Shown here one piece after another: positions 24,371 to 32,938 of a stretch of DNA of 64,000 nucleotides. Source of the stretch: Lacisediminihabitans sp040549525 (GTDB lineage Bacteria > Actinomycetota > Actinomycetes > Actinomycetales > Microbacteriaceae); NCBI RefSeq assembly GCF_040549525.1, contig NZ_JBEPTM010000003.1:310001-374000 (forward strand), read 5' to 3'. The notes beneath the pieces are model-generated. The model saw nothing but the letters and a program-made list of their open reading frames with translations, was not told where the DNA came from and did not search any database. Numbering within the stretch: the first letter of the stretch is position 1; each line of letters begins with the position of its first letter. The position numbers and the translations under genes were made by a program.

Positions 24371-25078
24371 TTACCGCGGATTCGAACGGTGCAGGATGAC
24401 CCGAGCGCACAGCGCGCACACGAGCGGGCCGACCGTGGCCGACCACAGCACCGAAGCGAGCACATCCGTCGGATAGTGCACTCCGTCGATCATCAGGGCG
24501 AACGCGACCAGGACTGCGAAGATCGTCCCCGCCACGAGGGCGAACGCTCGCCAGGGGCCTCGCGGGGCGAGGAACACGAATGCGACGACCACCGCGACGA
24601 CGAACACCATGTGGCCGCTGGGGAACGAGGCATCGACCGGCTGGTGGGCGAAGGGATGCGACAGCGCGGTGGCATCCGGTCGCGGCCTGTGGATGAGGAA
24701 TTTCATGACGGCGCTCGGCAGCCAGGTGACGGCCACTATGACGGCGAAGCTGAGAGCCACGCGGAATCGCCGAGTGATCACCAGGATGACGATGGCGATG
24801 ACGGCGGTGATGATCACGGCCGGGATCGGGCTCAGCACCGCATAGAGTCCGGAGGTGAGGGCGCCAAGGCCGCCCGAACGCAGCGTGTTGAGTGCCTGCG
24901 AGGCCCCCCGGTCGAAGCCGGAGAGCAGGCCGAACCTGGTGACACCCAGCCCGAGGGCGGCGACGAAAACCACCCCGAGTACGGCGACAGCGGTGAGCGC
25001 CGGCAGCCGGCGACCGAGTGGTGACGGGGAGTTCTCGTCGACGAACGGGCGTATCTGGGGTGCCGGGGGGATGCTCAC
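24371..25078 (-). CDS. PAP2 superfamily membrane phosphatase
   Basis: 235 residues with about six membrane helices. PAP2 motifs are KFLIHRPRP (C1), PSGH (C2) and GVHYPTD (C3). In C3 the usual Ser-Arg before the GVH block is replaced by Ala-Leu (ALMIDGVHYPTD), so one phosphate-binding Arg may be missing. Family members dephosphorylate undecaprenyl pyrophosphate, phosphatidic acid or phosphatidylglycerol phosphate at the outer face of the membrane. GTG 25078 is chosen because GACATT (-10) ends 6 bases upstream and a TCTAAG box lies 10 bp beyond. The longer upstream frame is not plausible protein. Divergent from the phosphoesterase gene. Confidence 0.87.
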   Translation of the reverse strand: MSIPPAPQIRPFVDENSPSPLGRRLPALTAVAVLGVVFVAALGLGVTRFGLLSGFDRGASQALNTLRSGGLGALTSGLYAVLSPIPAVIITAVIAIVILVITRRFRVALSFAVIVAVTWLPSAVMKFLIHRPRPDATALSHPFAHQPVDASFPSGHMVFVVAVVVAFVFLAPRGPWRAFALVAGTIFAVLVAFALMIDGVHYPTDVLASVLWSATVGPLVCALCARVILHRSNPR

Positions 25079-25084
25079 GTGCCC

Positions 25085-25117
25085 AATGTCTCCTCCGCTC
25101 TCTAAGAAATCCGCAAG
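25085..25117 (-). promoter_or_regulatory. TCTAAG-box promoter of the PAP2 gene
   Basis: In gene orientation: CTTGCG-N5-CTTAGA (plus-strand TCTAAG 25101-25106 and CGCAAG 25112-25117), then 10 bp, then GACATT (25085-25090), then 6 bases to GTG 25078. The spacing equals that of the COG4705 and response-regulator promoters. Confidence 0.62.
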
Positions 25118-25205
25118 TTTCGTGAGATCCGCGTTCGTCGTGGGTGTCCCCGACCGATCGAGAGACGGCTTCCAGCATCGAGGGCCCGGGTGGCAAGGTG
25201 TGTAG

Positions 25206-26909
25206 ATGACCGAATCCACTGCTCGATCGCATCGACCAAGCAGACGCTCGGTGCTCGCCGGAACGGTGTGGGGGATCGCGGGGCTCGCGGGCGGAACGGC
25301 GCTCGGTGCCGCCCTGCCCAGCGCGACAGTCGCGGAGTCGGAACTTCCCGAGCGGCCGGGCGGCACCGGCTTCGATCACCTGGTGGTTCTTGCTTTCGAG
25401 AATCGATCGTTCGACAACCTCTTCGGATACCTGTATTCCTCTCTCGGGCATCCCGTGCCTGCGGGCCAGTCCTTCGAGGGATTGGAGGGGGGAGCCCGGT
25501 TCAACCTCGCTCCCGATGGCACCCGCGTCGACGCGCATCCCTATTCCGGGTCGACCGACGCGATCATGGCCAGCCCCTCGCCCAATGCCGGCGAGGAGTA
25601 TGCGCACATCAATACTCAGCTCTTCGGCATCGTGGATCCGCCAGCGAACGCCACGGCCACCGTGCCGCAGGCGCCGTACAACGCGCCGCCGCCGGGAACG
25701 AAGCCCAGCATGAGCGGGTTCGTCACGGACTACATCAACAACCACGCCGCGAAGACCGGGGCACTCCTCACGCCGGACGAATACGGCGCCATCATGGGAT
25801 CATTCACTCCCGACATGCTGCCGGTGTTCAGCACGCTCGCCCGGAGCTTTGCGATCTACGATCACTGGCACGCTTCGGTGCCGACCCAGACCTTCGCGAA
25901 CCGATCCTTCATGCACGCATCCACCTCGAGTGGATTCGTGGAGAACAAGGGCGTCCAGGGCTTCGGCAAATGGATCGATCCGGCACTCAACGATGCGCCG
26001 ACCGTGTTCAACCAGCTCGACGAGGCCGGGGTGAGTTGGGCGGTGTACTTCGACGAGAGCCAGCTCATCTCCTTCACCGGACTGATCCACGCGGCGCGAC
26101 TCCAGCCCTACTGGAAGACCAACTTCCGCACCATGACCCAGTTTCACGCGGATGTCGCAGCGGGCACCCTGCCCGCCTACAGCTTCATCGAGCCCCGCTT
26201 GATCTACAACCACAACGACATGCACCCGGCCACCGAAGCCGTGACAGAACAGACAGTGGAGGGAAAGGTCATCCTGGGAAGCGGCTTTTCCGACGCAAGG
26301 GCCGGGGAACAACTGCTCCACGAGGTCTACACCTCGATCAGGAAGAGCTCGGCCGTGAAGGGCTCGAATGCGCTCAACACGATGTTCTTCGTCACCTTCG
26401 ACGAGACGGGGGGCACCTACGATCACGTTCCCCCTCCGGCAGCAGAGCCTCCGGGCGATGGCGCACCGGGAGAGCTCGGATTCGGATTCGACCGGCTGGG
26501 TGCGCGAGTGCCGGCGCTGGCGATCTCCGCCTATACGCCCGCGGGAGCTGTCATCAACGATGAGATGCACCACGGTGCGATCCCGAGCACCCTGCGAGCC
26601 CGGTGGGGGCTGAAACCACTGACGGAGCGCGATCGTCACGCTGCGACCCTTAGCAGTGCCGCCACGTTGCCCGCGCCGCGTCAGCCCTCCACCTGGCCGG
26701 TGACAACCTCGCATTACGTGCCGCTCAACCCAGAGGCCCCGAGCGCAGCAGTCGGGGCGAAGCCGAATGCCGCGCTCACCCCGCCGGCGGTCGGATTGCT
26801 GAGCGTCTTGCTCGCGAAGTATGGGCAGCCGGGGGATCCCATCCCCAAGACCTATGCGGACGCAACGGAACTCCTCGAGAAGCATGGCCGCGAGCTTTTC
26901 GGCACCTAG
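25206..26909 (+). CDS. Tat-exported phosphoesterase (phospholipase C / acid phosphatase family)
   Basis: 567 residues. The N-terminus carries a Tat signal (SRRSVLAGT, then a hydrophobic stretch to about residue 45). The mature part has family hallmarks FDHLVVLAFENRSFDNLFGYL, SFTPDMLPVFSTLARSFAIYDHWHASVPTQTFANRSFMHAS, YSFIEPRLIYNHNDMHP and FFVTFDETGGTYDHVPPP, all supplying metal and phosphate ligands of bacterial phospholipase C/AcpA-like enzymes. It should hydrolyse phosphate esters outside the cell; phospholipid versus other substrate cannot be decided. AAGGTG (25195-25200) is a usable ribosome site before ATG 25206. It is divergent from PAP2 and ends at a strong bidirectional terminator. 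Confidence 0.87.
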   Translation: MTESTARSHRPSRRSVLAGTVWGIAGLAGGTALGAALPSATVAESELPERPGGTGFDHLVVLAFENRSFDNLFGYLYSSLGHPVPAGQSFEGLEGGARFNLAPDGTRVDAHPYSGSTDAIMASPSPNAGEEYAHINTQLFGIVDPPANATATVPQAPYNAPPPGTKPSMSGFVTDYINNHAAKTGALLTPDEYGAIMGSFTPDMLPVFSTLARSFAIYDHWHASVPTQTFANRSFMHASTSSGFVENKGVQGFGKWIDPALNDAPTVFNQLDEAGVSWAVYFDESQLISFTGLIHAARLQPYWKTNFRTMTQFHADVAAGTLPAYSFIEPRLIYNHNDMHPATEAVTEQTVEGKVILGSGFSDARAGEQLLHEVYTSIRKSSAVKGSNALNTMFFVTFDETGGTYDHVPPPAAEPPGDGAPGELGFGFDRLGARVPALAISAYTPAGAVINDEMHHGAIPSTLRARWGLKPLTERDRHAATLSSAATLPAPRQPSTWPVTTSHYVPLNPEAPSAAVGAKPNAALTPPAVGLLSVLLAKYGQPGDPIPKTYADATELLEKHGRELFGT

Positions 26910-26933
26910 GGCAGGGCTCTCCTCGATGCCGAA

Positions 26934-26970
26934 GCCGGGCGGGGAGCGTGGTGTTCTCTCCCCGCCCGGC
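26934..26970. terminator. Bidirectional intrinsic terminator-like hairpin
   Basis: A 13-bp perfect stem (26934-26946 with 26958-26970) and an 11-base loop lie between the convergent phosphoesterase and binding-protein genes. No long T run follows, as is common in actinobacteria. Confidence 0.7.
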
Positions 26971-26984
26971 CAGGGTGATCGGAA

Positions 26985-28577
26985 TTACTTGCTGAAGCCG
27001 ATCTTCGCCATGTTGAGGCTCAGAGTCGGTGTGATCGCCGATCCAACCACATTTTTGTTCATGAGGTAGTTCAGCGTTTCGTAGTGCGTGAAGATGAGCG
27101 GAGCATCAGTCGTCATCTGGGTACGAATCTTCTCGTAGAGGGACTCTCGCTCCTTCGTGTCACTGCTCGCCGCGGCCTGGTCGATGAGAGCATCGACTTG
27201 CGGGTTCGAGTATCCGGTGGTGTTGATGGGCCCGCCCGCTTTGATGACCAGGGAATAGAAGTTGTCCGGATCGATGGTGCGCTCCTGGTACGCGCTGGTG
27301 ATCTGGTAGTCACCGCTGCTGAAAGCGTCGTACCAGACGGAGACATCGACTGCCTTGATCGACATGTCGATACCGATCTTCTTCAGTTCGTCTCGAACCA
27401 CCTGCCCGGTTTTGAGCAGCTCTGGGTACTGGGACAGGCCGAGGTACTCGACCTTCAGTCCGCTGGCGTAGCCGGCCTCGTCCATCAGTTTCTTCGCCTT
27501 GGCGATGTCCTGCTTCGCACCAAAGATGCCGGACGCCTTGTACCAAGGTGACCCGGTGGGAACTTCCTCGAGACCGAGTTCGCCGGTGCCGAGATACGCG
27601 ACATCTCGAATAGCAGAACGGTCGATGGCCAGGGCGATTGCCTGGCGCACCTTCGGGTCGTTGAAGGGCGCCTTCGTCGTGTTGAGCGCGAGGTAATCGG
27701 GAATTCCCGCAACCGGGCTCGTCACCAGGGTGAAACGCGGGTCTTTCTTGAGAGTGGGCACCTGCTGGAGAGGGACGGCATCGGCCCAGTCGATCTCACC
27801 GGACGACAGGGCGTCGATGCGACTCTGGTCAACTGGAAGGAACTTGAAGGTGATCGAATCGAGATGAGGAAGCCCCTTTTTGAAGTAGCTGGGGTTCTTC
27901 TTCAGCGTGATGTGGTCTCCCTGCACCCATTCGACGAATTCGAATGGGCCGGTGCCAACGGGGTGGCGGGCAGGGTCGGAGCTCTCGATTGCCTTCTTGT
28001 TCACGATCTCGCCGTTCGTCGCGAGGTTGGTGAGGAAGGGTCCGAATGCAGCCTTCAGGTGGAACACGACGCTGGTGGGCGTCGGTGCATCGATGGAAGC
28101 GATCTGGGAGTAGAGCCCCGCGTATGCACTCGCTGTGGCGGGGTTGAGCAGCCTCTCGAAGGTGTACTTAACGTCGGCCGAGCTGAATTTCTCGCCGTTC
28201 TGGAACGTAGCGTTGTCGACCAGGGTGAAGGTCCAGGTCGTCGCGTCATCCTGCTTCCACTTCGTGGCGAGGTCGGGCACGAACTTTCCGTTTGCGTCGA
28301 GGTCGATCAGCATGCTGAAGATGCCTTCGTAGACCTGCGCGCCCGTGTAGATCGACGATGTGGCGGGATCGAGCACATCGGGTTCGCCTGTGAGTGCGGC
28401 TCGAAGGTCGCCTCCGTCTTTGATACCCGATGACGACGTTCCACCGCTCGCCGACGGCGTCGAGCTGGTGCCGCATCCCGTCAGGGCGAGGGCCACGGCG
28501 AGTCCGGTTGCGGTGATGAGTGCGGCGATTTTTGCCCGGTGGCCCGTTGAGGGCCGGGGGCGGGAGTGCGTTTTCAT
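26985..28577 (-). CDS. ABC transporter substrate-binding lipoprotein, peptide/dipeptide (SBP family 5)
   Basis: 530 residues. A lipoprotein signal with lipobox LTGC (Cys35) anchors it outside the membrane. Family-5 features include GGDLRAALTGEPDVLDPATSS, YEGIFSMLIDLD, VKYTFERLLNP, RHPVGTGPFEFVEW and VRQAIALAIDRSAI. It should deliver oligopeptides, dipeptides or related amide compounds to the permease encoded upstream in the same operon. Unusually for such operons it is the last gene, after the hydrolase. A convergent hairpin terminator lies just downstream. Confidence 0.92.
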   Translation of the reverse strand: MKTHSRPRPSTGHRAKIAALITATGLAVALALTGCGTSSTPSASGGTSSSGIKDGGDLRAALTGEPDVLDPATSSIYTGAQVYEGIFSMLIDLDANGKFVPDLATKWKQDDATTWTFTLVDNATFQNGEKFSSADVKYTFERLLNPATASAYAGLYSQIASIDAPTPTSVVFHLKAAFGPFLTNLATNGEIVNKKAIESSDPARHPVGTGPFEFVEWVQGDHITLKKNPSYFKKGLPHLDSITFKFLPVDQSRIDALSSGEIDWADAVPLQQVPTLKKDPRFTLVTSPVAGIPDYLALNTTKAPFNDPKVRQAIALAIDRSAIRDVAYLGTGELGLEEVPTGSPWYKASGIFGAKQDIAKAKKLMDEAGYASGLKVEYLGLSQYPELLKTGQVVRDELKKIGIDMSIKAVDVSVWYDAFSSGDYQITSAYQERTIDPDNFYSLVIKAGGPINTTGYSNPQVDALIDQAAASSDTKERESLYEKIRTQMTTDAPLIFTHYETLNYLMNKNVVGSAITPTLSLNMAKIGFSK

Positions 28578-28602
28578 TGGTGCCTCTTCCGAATGTGATG
28601 GA

Positions 28603-29409
28603 CTAATTTGCGGTGCGGGTGACGAACTCGATGAAGCTGTGGTTGAACGGATCCGGCGATTCCCACAGGCACGCGTGCCCGCCGGGAACTGTCGACCAGC
28701 TGGAGCCGGGCAGGCTGGACTGGAGCTGAGCTGAGAGGCGCACGGGGATCAGGATGTCCTCCTCGCCGGCCAAGACCAGCGTCGGTGCGGTGATGTGGGC
28801 TAGCCGGTCGAGGGCGTCGTGGGTCTGGATGACGTGCAGTTGCGACAGGTACGCCTCGACTGTCATCGGCAGGGATGCCATGGCCTCCGCGAATTCGGCA
28901 GCGTCTTCTGGACGCTCTTGAAAGAACGGACCCGTGAATGCCCAGAGGGCGACATCCCGCATTACGAAGGGCACACCGAGTCCTGTGGCGAGATCAGCCC
29001 ACATGGCGAACATGTTGAGGCAGAACGCGTCGGGCCTCGCATAGGTGCATCCGAGGGTGAGCGACTTGAGATCCTCGGGGAACGCGATCGCATACTCCTG
29101 GGCGATCATGCCGCCCATCGAGACACCCATGAGGTGGAAGTCTGAGATCCCGAGACTGTCGACGAGGGCTTTCGCGTCTTCGGCCATCATCGTGGAGCTG
29201 TAAGGACCGGCAGGCTTGTCGGAGTCCCCGATGCCCCGATTGTCAAATCGCAGCACGCGGAATCCCGCCTCGAGCAGCGCGGGTACTTGAAAGTCCCAGG
29301 AGTAGAGATCATCGGCGAGTCCGTTGATGAGAACAATCGTCTCTCCGCTGTTCTCCTCGCCGTCGAGACGGTAATTCAGGGTGATTCCGTTCACGTGTGC
29401 TGTGGGCAC
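28603..29409 (-). CDS. Alpha/beta-fold hydrolase
   Basis: 268 residues. The nucleophile elbow is GVSMGG (Ser about residue 97), the oxyanion region VLINGLADDLYSWDFQ, and the acid/histidine pair is in LAGEEDILIP and PGGHACLWE. FDNRGIGDSDKP is typical of the haloperoxidase/epoxide-hydrolase-like subgroup. It is a cytoplasmic esterase or amidase without a signal peptide. It sits in a peptide-uptake operon with an M20 peptidase, so it may hydrolyse an ester, lactone or amide brought in by the transporter; the substrate is not predictable. Confidence 0.85.
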   Translation of the reverse strand: MPTAHVNGITLNYRLDGEENSGETIVLINGLADDLYSWDFQVPALLEAGFRVLRFDNRGIGDSDKPAGPYSSTMMAEDAKALVDSLGISDFHLMGVSMGGMIAQEYAIAFPEDLKSLTLGCTYARPDAFCLNMFAMWADLATGLGVPFVMRDVALWAFTGPFFQERPEDAAEFAEAMASLPMTVEAYLSQLHVIQTHDALDRLAHITAPTLVLAGEEDILIPVRLSAQLQSSLPGSSWSTVPGGHACLWESPDPFNHSFIEFVTRTAN

Positions 29410-29458
29410 GGTGCGCTCCTTCTGTTGGTGATATGCGTGTTCGTGGGCTCGGTCGGGG

Positions 29459-30241
29459 TCACTTCGGTCGGGGGATCGCGCCGATCAGCGCTCGGGTGTA
29501 GTCATGACTGGGCCGGTTCATGACCTGTTCCGTTTCACCGGTCTCGACGATGACGCCGTGATAGAGCACGGCGACCTCGTTGCTGATGTGCTCGACCACC
29601 CCGAGATCGTGTGAGATGAAGATGCAGGCGACGTGGAGGTCGTGTTGCAGGTCCATGAACAGGTTGAGGATCTGTGCTTGCACGCTCATGTCGAGGGCAC
29701 TCACCGGCTCGTCGGCCACGATGAGTTCGGGCTCGCTCGCGAGAGCGGCCGCGATACTGACACGCTGACGCTGGCCGCCGGAGAGAGTGGTCGGCAGGCG
29801 GTCGGCTAGGGTCGTGCTGAGTCCGACCCGGTCGAACAGGTCGAGCACGCGTCGCTCCCGGGTGAGCGGTGTACCGATCCGAAAGCTGTCCAGAGATTCC
29901 CGCACGCTTCGCCCGATCGGCCACCGCGGATCGAGACTCCCGTAGGGATCCTGAAACACCGGCTGCACACGTCGGCGGAACGTCGAGCGGTCGGCCCGGG
30001 ACATCGTGCTGAGTTCCTTCCCGTCGAAGCTGATGACTCCCTCGGACGGCGCGGTGAGGTCGAGGATGCAGCGACCGAGAGTGCTCTTTCCGCTTCCCGA
30101 TTCCCCGACGAGACCGAGTGTCTGGCCACGCTCGAGCGTCAATGAGACACGGTCGAGTGCCACGGCATCGCGGCGACTCCAGGGAGGACCACCAGCGGGG
30201 AAAGACTTGCTCACGTTGTCAACCGTCAGAAGTGAGCTCAT
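29459..30241 (-). CDS. Oligopeptide ABC transporter ATP-binding protein (DppF-like)
   Basis: 260 residues. Walker A GESGSGKST, Q-loop FQDPYGSLDPRW, signature LSGGQRQR, Walker B LIVADEPVSALD and H-loop FISHDLG. The FQDPYGSLDPR motif marks the DppF/OppF branch. It pairs with the ATPase encoded directly upstream, overlapping by 4 bases, to energise the DppBC-like permease. It is shorter than many DppF proteins and lacks a long C-terminal oligopeptide extension beyond HDYTRALIGAIP. Confidence 0.92.
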   Translation of the reverse strand: MSSLLTVDNVSKSFPAGGPPWSRRDAVALDRVSLTLERGQTLGLVGESGSGKSTLGRCILDLTAPSEGVISFDGKELSTMSRADRSTFRRRVQPVFQDPYGSLDPRWPIGRSVRESLDSFRIGTPLTRERRVLDLFDRVGLSTTLADRLPTTLSGGQRQRVSIAAALASEPELIVADEPVSALDMSVQAQILNLFMDLQHDLHVACIFISHDLGVVEHISNEVAVLYHGVIVETGETEQVMNRPSHDYTRALIGAIPRPK

Positions 30242-31110
30242 GAGCGGCCGTCCCTTCCGGGGAGTGAGTCATCACTTGTCGGCCCGTCGATGCTCCAGTC
30301 GTCGGAGATCACCGGAAGGCGGCTTCCGCGCGGAGCCCCAGCCGGGTTGGAGGCCAGGAGTGCTCGGGTGTAGGGGTGCCGGGGTGCGCTGAAGAGATCC
30401 GTCGTCTTCGCCACCTCGATGAGTTCCCCCCGGTACATCACCCCCACTCGATCACACACCTGGGCGACAACGCCGAGATCGTGAGTGATGAGAAGAACGG
30501 TGGTGCCGTGGGCGGTTCGCAGCGTGTCGATCAGGTTGAGGACCTGCGCCTGGATCGTCACGTCGAGTGCCGTGGTCGGTTCGTCCGCTATGAGCAGCTG
30601 CGGCCGGTTCGCCAAGGCGGCAGCGATGACTATTCGCTGCCGTTGGCCGCCGGACAGGCGGTGGGGAGCATCGGAATAGCGGGAGGCGGGGTCGGGGATT
30701 CCCACTTCGCCCATGAGCTGGATTGCCCGCGCCTTCGCTTCCCGCAGCGAAATGCGACTGTGCGCGCGAAGGGTCTCCGCGATCTGGTCACCGACCGGCC
30801 AGGTGGGATCGAGACTCGCCGAGGCATCCTGGAAGATCATCGCGACCTCGTTGCCGCGCAGGTTTCGGAGTTCGGCTGTGTCGAGGTGCGTGACCTCCCG
30901 CCCGTTCATGGAGATGCTTCCCGTTGTCTGGGCGATAGTCGGAAGCAGGCTCATCACGGCGTTCGCTAGGGTGCTCTTGCCGCTGCCGCTTTCGCCGACG
31001 ATCCCGAAGATCTCGCCACGGTTGAGGGTGAGCGACACATCGCGCACGGCGGGTTCGGGTTGTGCGCCGAAGCGCACTGACACCTGGGAGAGCGCGAGGA
31101 TGTCGGTCAT
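30238..31110 (-). CDS. Oligopeptide ABC transporter ATP-binding protein (DppD-like)
   Basis: 290 residues from ATG 31110, which overlaps the preceding permease by 4 bases. Walker A GESGSGKST, Q-loop IFQDASASLDP, signature LSGGQRQR, Walker B LLIADEPTTALD and H-loop LITHDLG. The C-terminal HPYTRALLASNP block belongs to the oligopeptide ABC family. It is the second ATPase subunit; DppD and DppF are expected to form a heterodimer. The reading frame stays open far upstream, but that part overlaps the permease gene and is not coding. Confidence 0.92.
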   Translation of the reverse strand: MTDILALSQVSVRFGAQPEPAVRDVSLTLNRGEIFGIVGESGSGKSTLANAVMSLLPTIAQTTGSISMNGREVTHLDTAELRNLRGNEVAMIFQDASASLDPTWPVGDQIAETLRAHSRISLREAKARAIQLMGEVGIPDPASRYSDAPHRLSGGQRQRIVIAAALANRPQLLIADEPTTALDVTIQAQVLNLIDTLRTAHGTTVLLITHDLGVVAQVCDRVGVMYRGELIEVAKTTDLFSAPRHPYTRALLASNPAGAPRGSRLPVISDDWSIDGPTSDDSLPGRDGRS

Positions 31111-31982
31111 TCGGCCACTCCTGCCGGATCGAAGGCGCGGCGAAGACCCTCGCCGAGAAGCGTGAATGCGAGCACCGCGATCACGATCGCGAGGCCGGGA
31201 AAGACCTCGACCCAGGGAGCCTGGATCAGGACGTCCCGACCGTCGGCCAGCATGCCTCCGAGCGACGGGGTAGGCGGCTGGGTTCCCAGGCCGAGAAAGC
31301 TGAGTCCCGCCTCGAGCTGAAGGGCGAACGCACTGAGAATCGACGCCTGCACGATGACCGGACCTATCGCATTCGGGGCCACATGGGTCCCGATGATTCG
31401 AAGGTGGCTCGCTCCCCGCGCCCGCGCTCCGGCCACATAGTCGTTGCGCGTCACGACGAGGGTGCTGCTTCGCATTACCCGAGCCAGGATGGGCAGGTAG
31501 ATGACGGCGATAGCGAGGCCGGCAACCGTGCTTCCCGGGCCGAGGATCGCGATCAGCGTTATCGCCAGGAGCATGGCCGGCAGGACGAGGACCATGTCGA
31601 GGGTGCGCGAGATCGCGGTATCCACCCAGCTGCCGAAGTAGCCCGCGGCCAGTCCGAGCGGTACGGCCACGAGTGTGGCGACCAGGACCGCCGAAATCGA
31701 GACGAGGAGGCTGACGCGCAAACCGAAGAGAACCCGGCTGAGCACGTCTCGTCCGAGCACATCCGAGCCGAAGGGATGCTGGAGGTTGGGGGTGCCGAGC
31801 ACCCTGCTCACCTCGACGGTTTCCGGATCGTGGGGCGCGAGGATCGGCGCCAGGATGGCGACGACGGCGAGCGCAGCCAGGATCAGGATGCCGGCGAGGA
31901 TGAAACGGTTCGCCGTTCGACGTCGTCTGCGAGGTGGTCGCATCCGTGTCGAAGTCGTGCCGGGAACGAGGGCCGTGGTCAT
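31107..31982 (-). CDS. Oligopeptide ABC transporter permease (DppC-like)
   Basis: 291 residues from ATG 31982. An Arg-rich N-terminus (PPRRRRR), a first helix, the extracellular signature PFGSDVLGRDVLSRVLFG, then the EAA-type loop YVAGARARGASHLRIIGTHVAPN and five more helices. GLSFLGLGTQPPTPSLGGML near the C-terminus is diagnostic of DppC/OppC. It forms the membrane channel with the DppB-like subunit encoded just upstream (4-base overlap). Confidence 0.92.
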   Translation of the reverse strand: MTTALVPGTTSTRMRPPRRRRRTANRFILAGILILAALAVVAILAPILAPHDPETVEVSRVLGTPNLQHPFGSDVLGRDVLSRVLFGLRVSLLVSISAVLVATLVAVPLGLAAGYFGSWVDTAISRTLDMVLVLPAMLLAITLIAILGPGSTVAGLAIAVIYLPILARVMRSSTLVVTRNDYVAGARARGASHLRIIGTHVAPNAIGPVIVQASILSAFALQLEAGLSFLGLGTQPPTPSLGGMLADGRDVLIQAPWVEVFPGLAIVIAVLAFTLLGEGLRRAFDPAGVAE

Positions 31983-32938
31983 GTGGAGGCTCCGTCCGAG
32001 ACACGCGGGTCGAGCCAGCCGACGATCAGGTCGGTGAGCAGGGAGACCACGATGAATGTCGTCGCGATGGCGAGAACGCCTACCTGCACGGTGGGGTAGT
32101 TCCGTTGGTTGATCGCGGTGACGATGAGTTTGCCGACACCGGGCAAGGCGAAGAGCGTCTCGATGATGATGGCCCCTCCGAGCAGCACGCCGAATTGGAT
32201 TCCGATCACGGTGACGATGGCCGGGCCGGCGTTCCTGAGCGCATGCCCGAACACGATGCGGCCGGGACGGATCCCTTTCGCCCGGAGGAACAGCACGAAC
32301 GGTTGGTCGAGGACGGTCGACACCGCAGCGCGGGTGGTGCGGAGGATGTAGGCTGCCTCGCCCACCGCGAGGGTCAGCACAGGCAGGATCATGTAGCGCA
32401 GATTGTCGAGGGGATTGTCGGTGAACGGCACATAGCCGGATGGGGGAAGCAGTGCGAGAGTGCCCGTGAACAGGAGCACGAGCATGATTCCGAGCCAGAA
32501 ATCGGGGATGCTGACGCCGAGAATGACGAACCCCTCGGTGAGTCGGCGAACCCAACGCCCCCCGACGGCGGCGCGGACTCCGAGCGGCACGCCGATGGCG
32601 ACGGCAAGAAGCATGGACAATCCCGCGAGTTCGAAGGTGACCGGCAGCCGCTGGGCGAGCAACTCGGCCAGGGAGGCATGGCTGACGATGTCGGTGCCGA
32701 GATCCCCGCGGAAAAGGGCTCCGATCCAGTTCACGTACTGCGCGAAGAGATTCTGGTCGAGCCCGAGCTGGTGACGAATCTCCGCGACATTCGCGGCCGT
32801 TGCCCGGAATCCGAGCATCGTGCGCACCGGGTCGCCTGGCACGAGCCGGATGATCAGGAAGACCACGATGCTCATGATGAAGAGCACCGGAATCGTGAGC
32901 AGTATTCTGCGCACGACGAAGGCGAGGCGGGAGGTCAT
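31979..32938 (-). CDS. Oligopeptide ABC transporter permease (DppB-like)
   Basis: 319 residues, six helices. The N-terminal RRILLTIPVLFIMSIVVFLIIRLVPGDPV, the loop LGLDQNLFAQYVNWIGALFRGDLG and the EAA loop LRAKGIRPGRIVFGHALRNAG are standard for DppB/OppB. The stop overlaps the DppC start. It is co-transcribed from the M20 peptidase and GntR genes upstream; its ATG overlaps the GntR stop by 4 bases. Confidence 0.92.
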   Translation of the reverse strand: MTSRLAFVVRRILLTIPVLFIMSIVVFLIIRLVPGDPVRTMLGFRATAANVAEIRHQLGLDQNLFAQYVNWIGALFRGDLGTDIVSHASLAELLAQRLPVTFELAGLSMLLAVAIGVPLGVRAAVGGRWVRRLTEGFVILGVSIPDFWLGIMLVLLFTGTLALLPPSGYVPFTDNPLDNLRYMILPVLTLAVGEAAYILRTTRAAVSTVLDQPFVLFLRAKGIRPGRIVFGHALRNAGPAIVTVIGIQFGVLLGGAIIIETLFALPGVGKLIVTAINQRNYPTVQVGVLAIATTFIVVSLLTDLIVGWLDPRVSDGAST

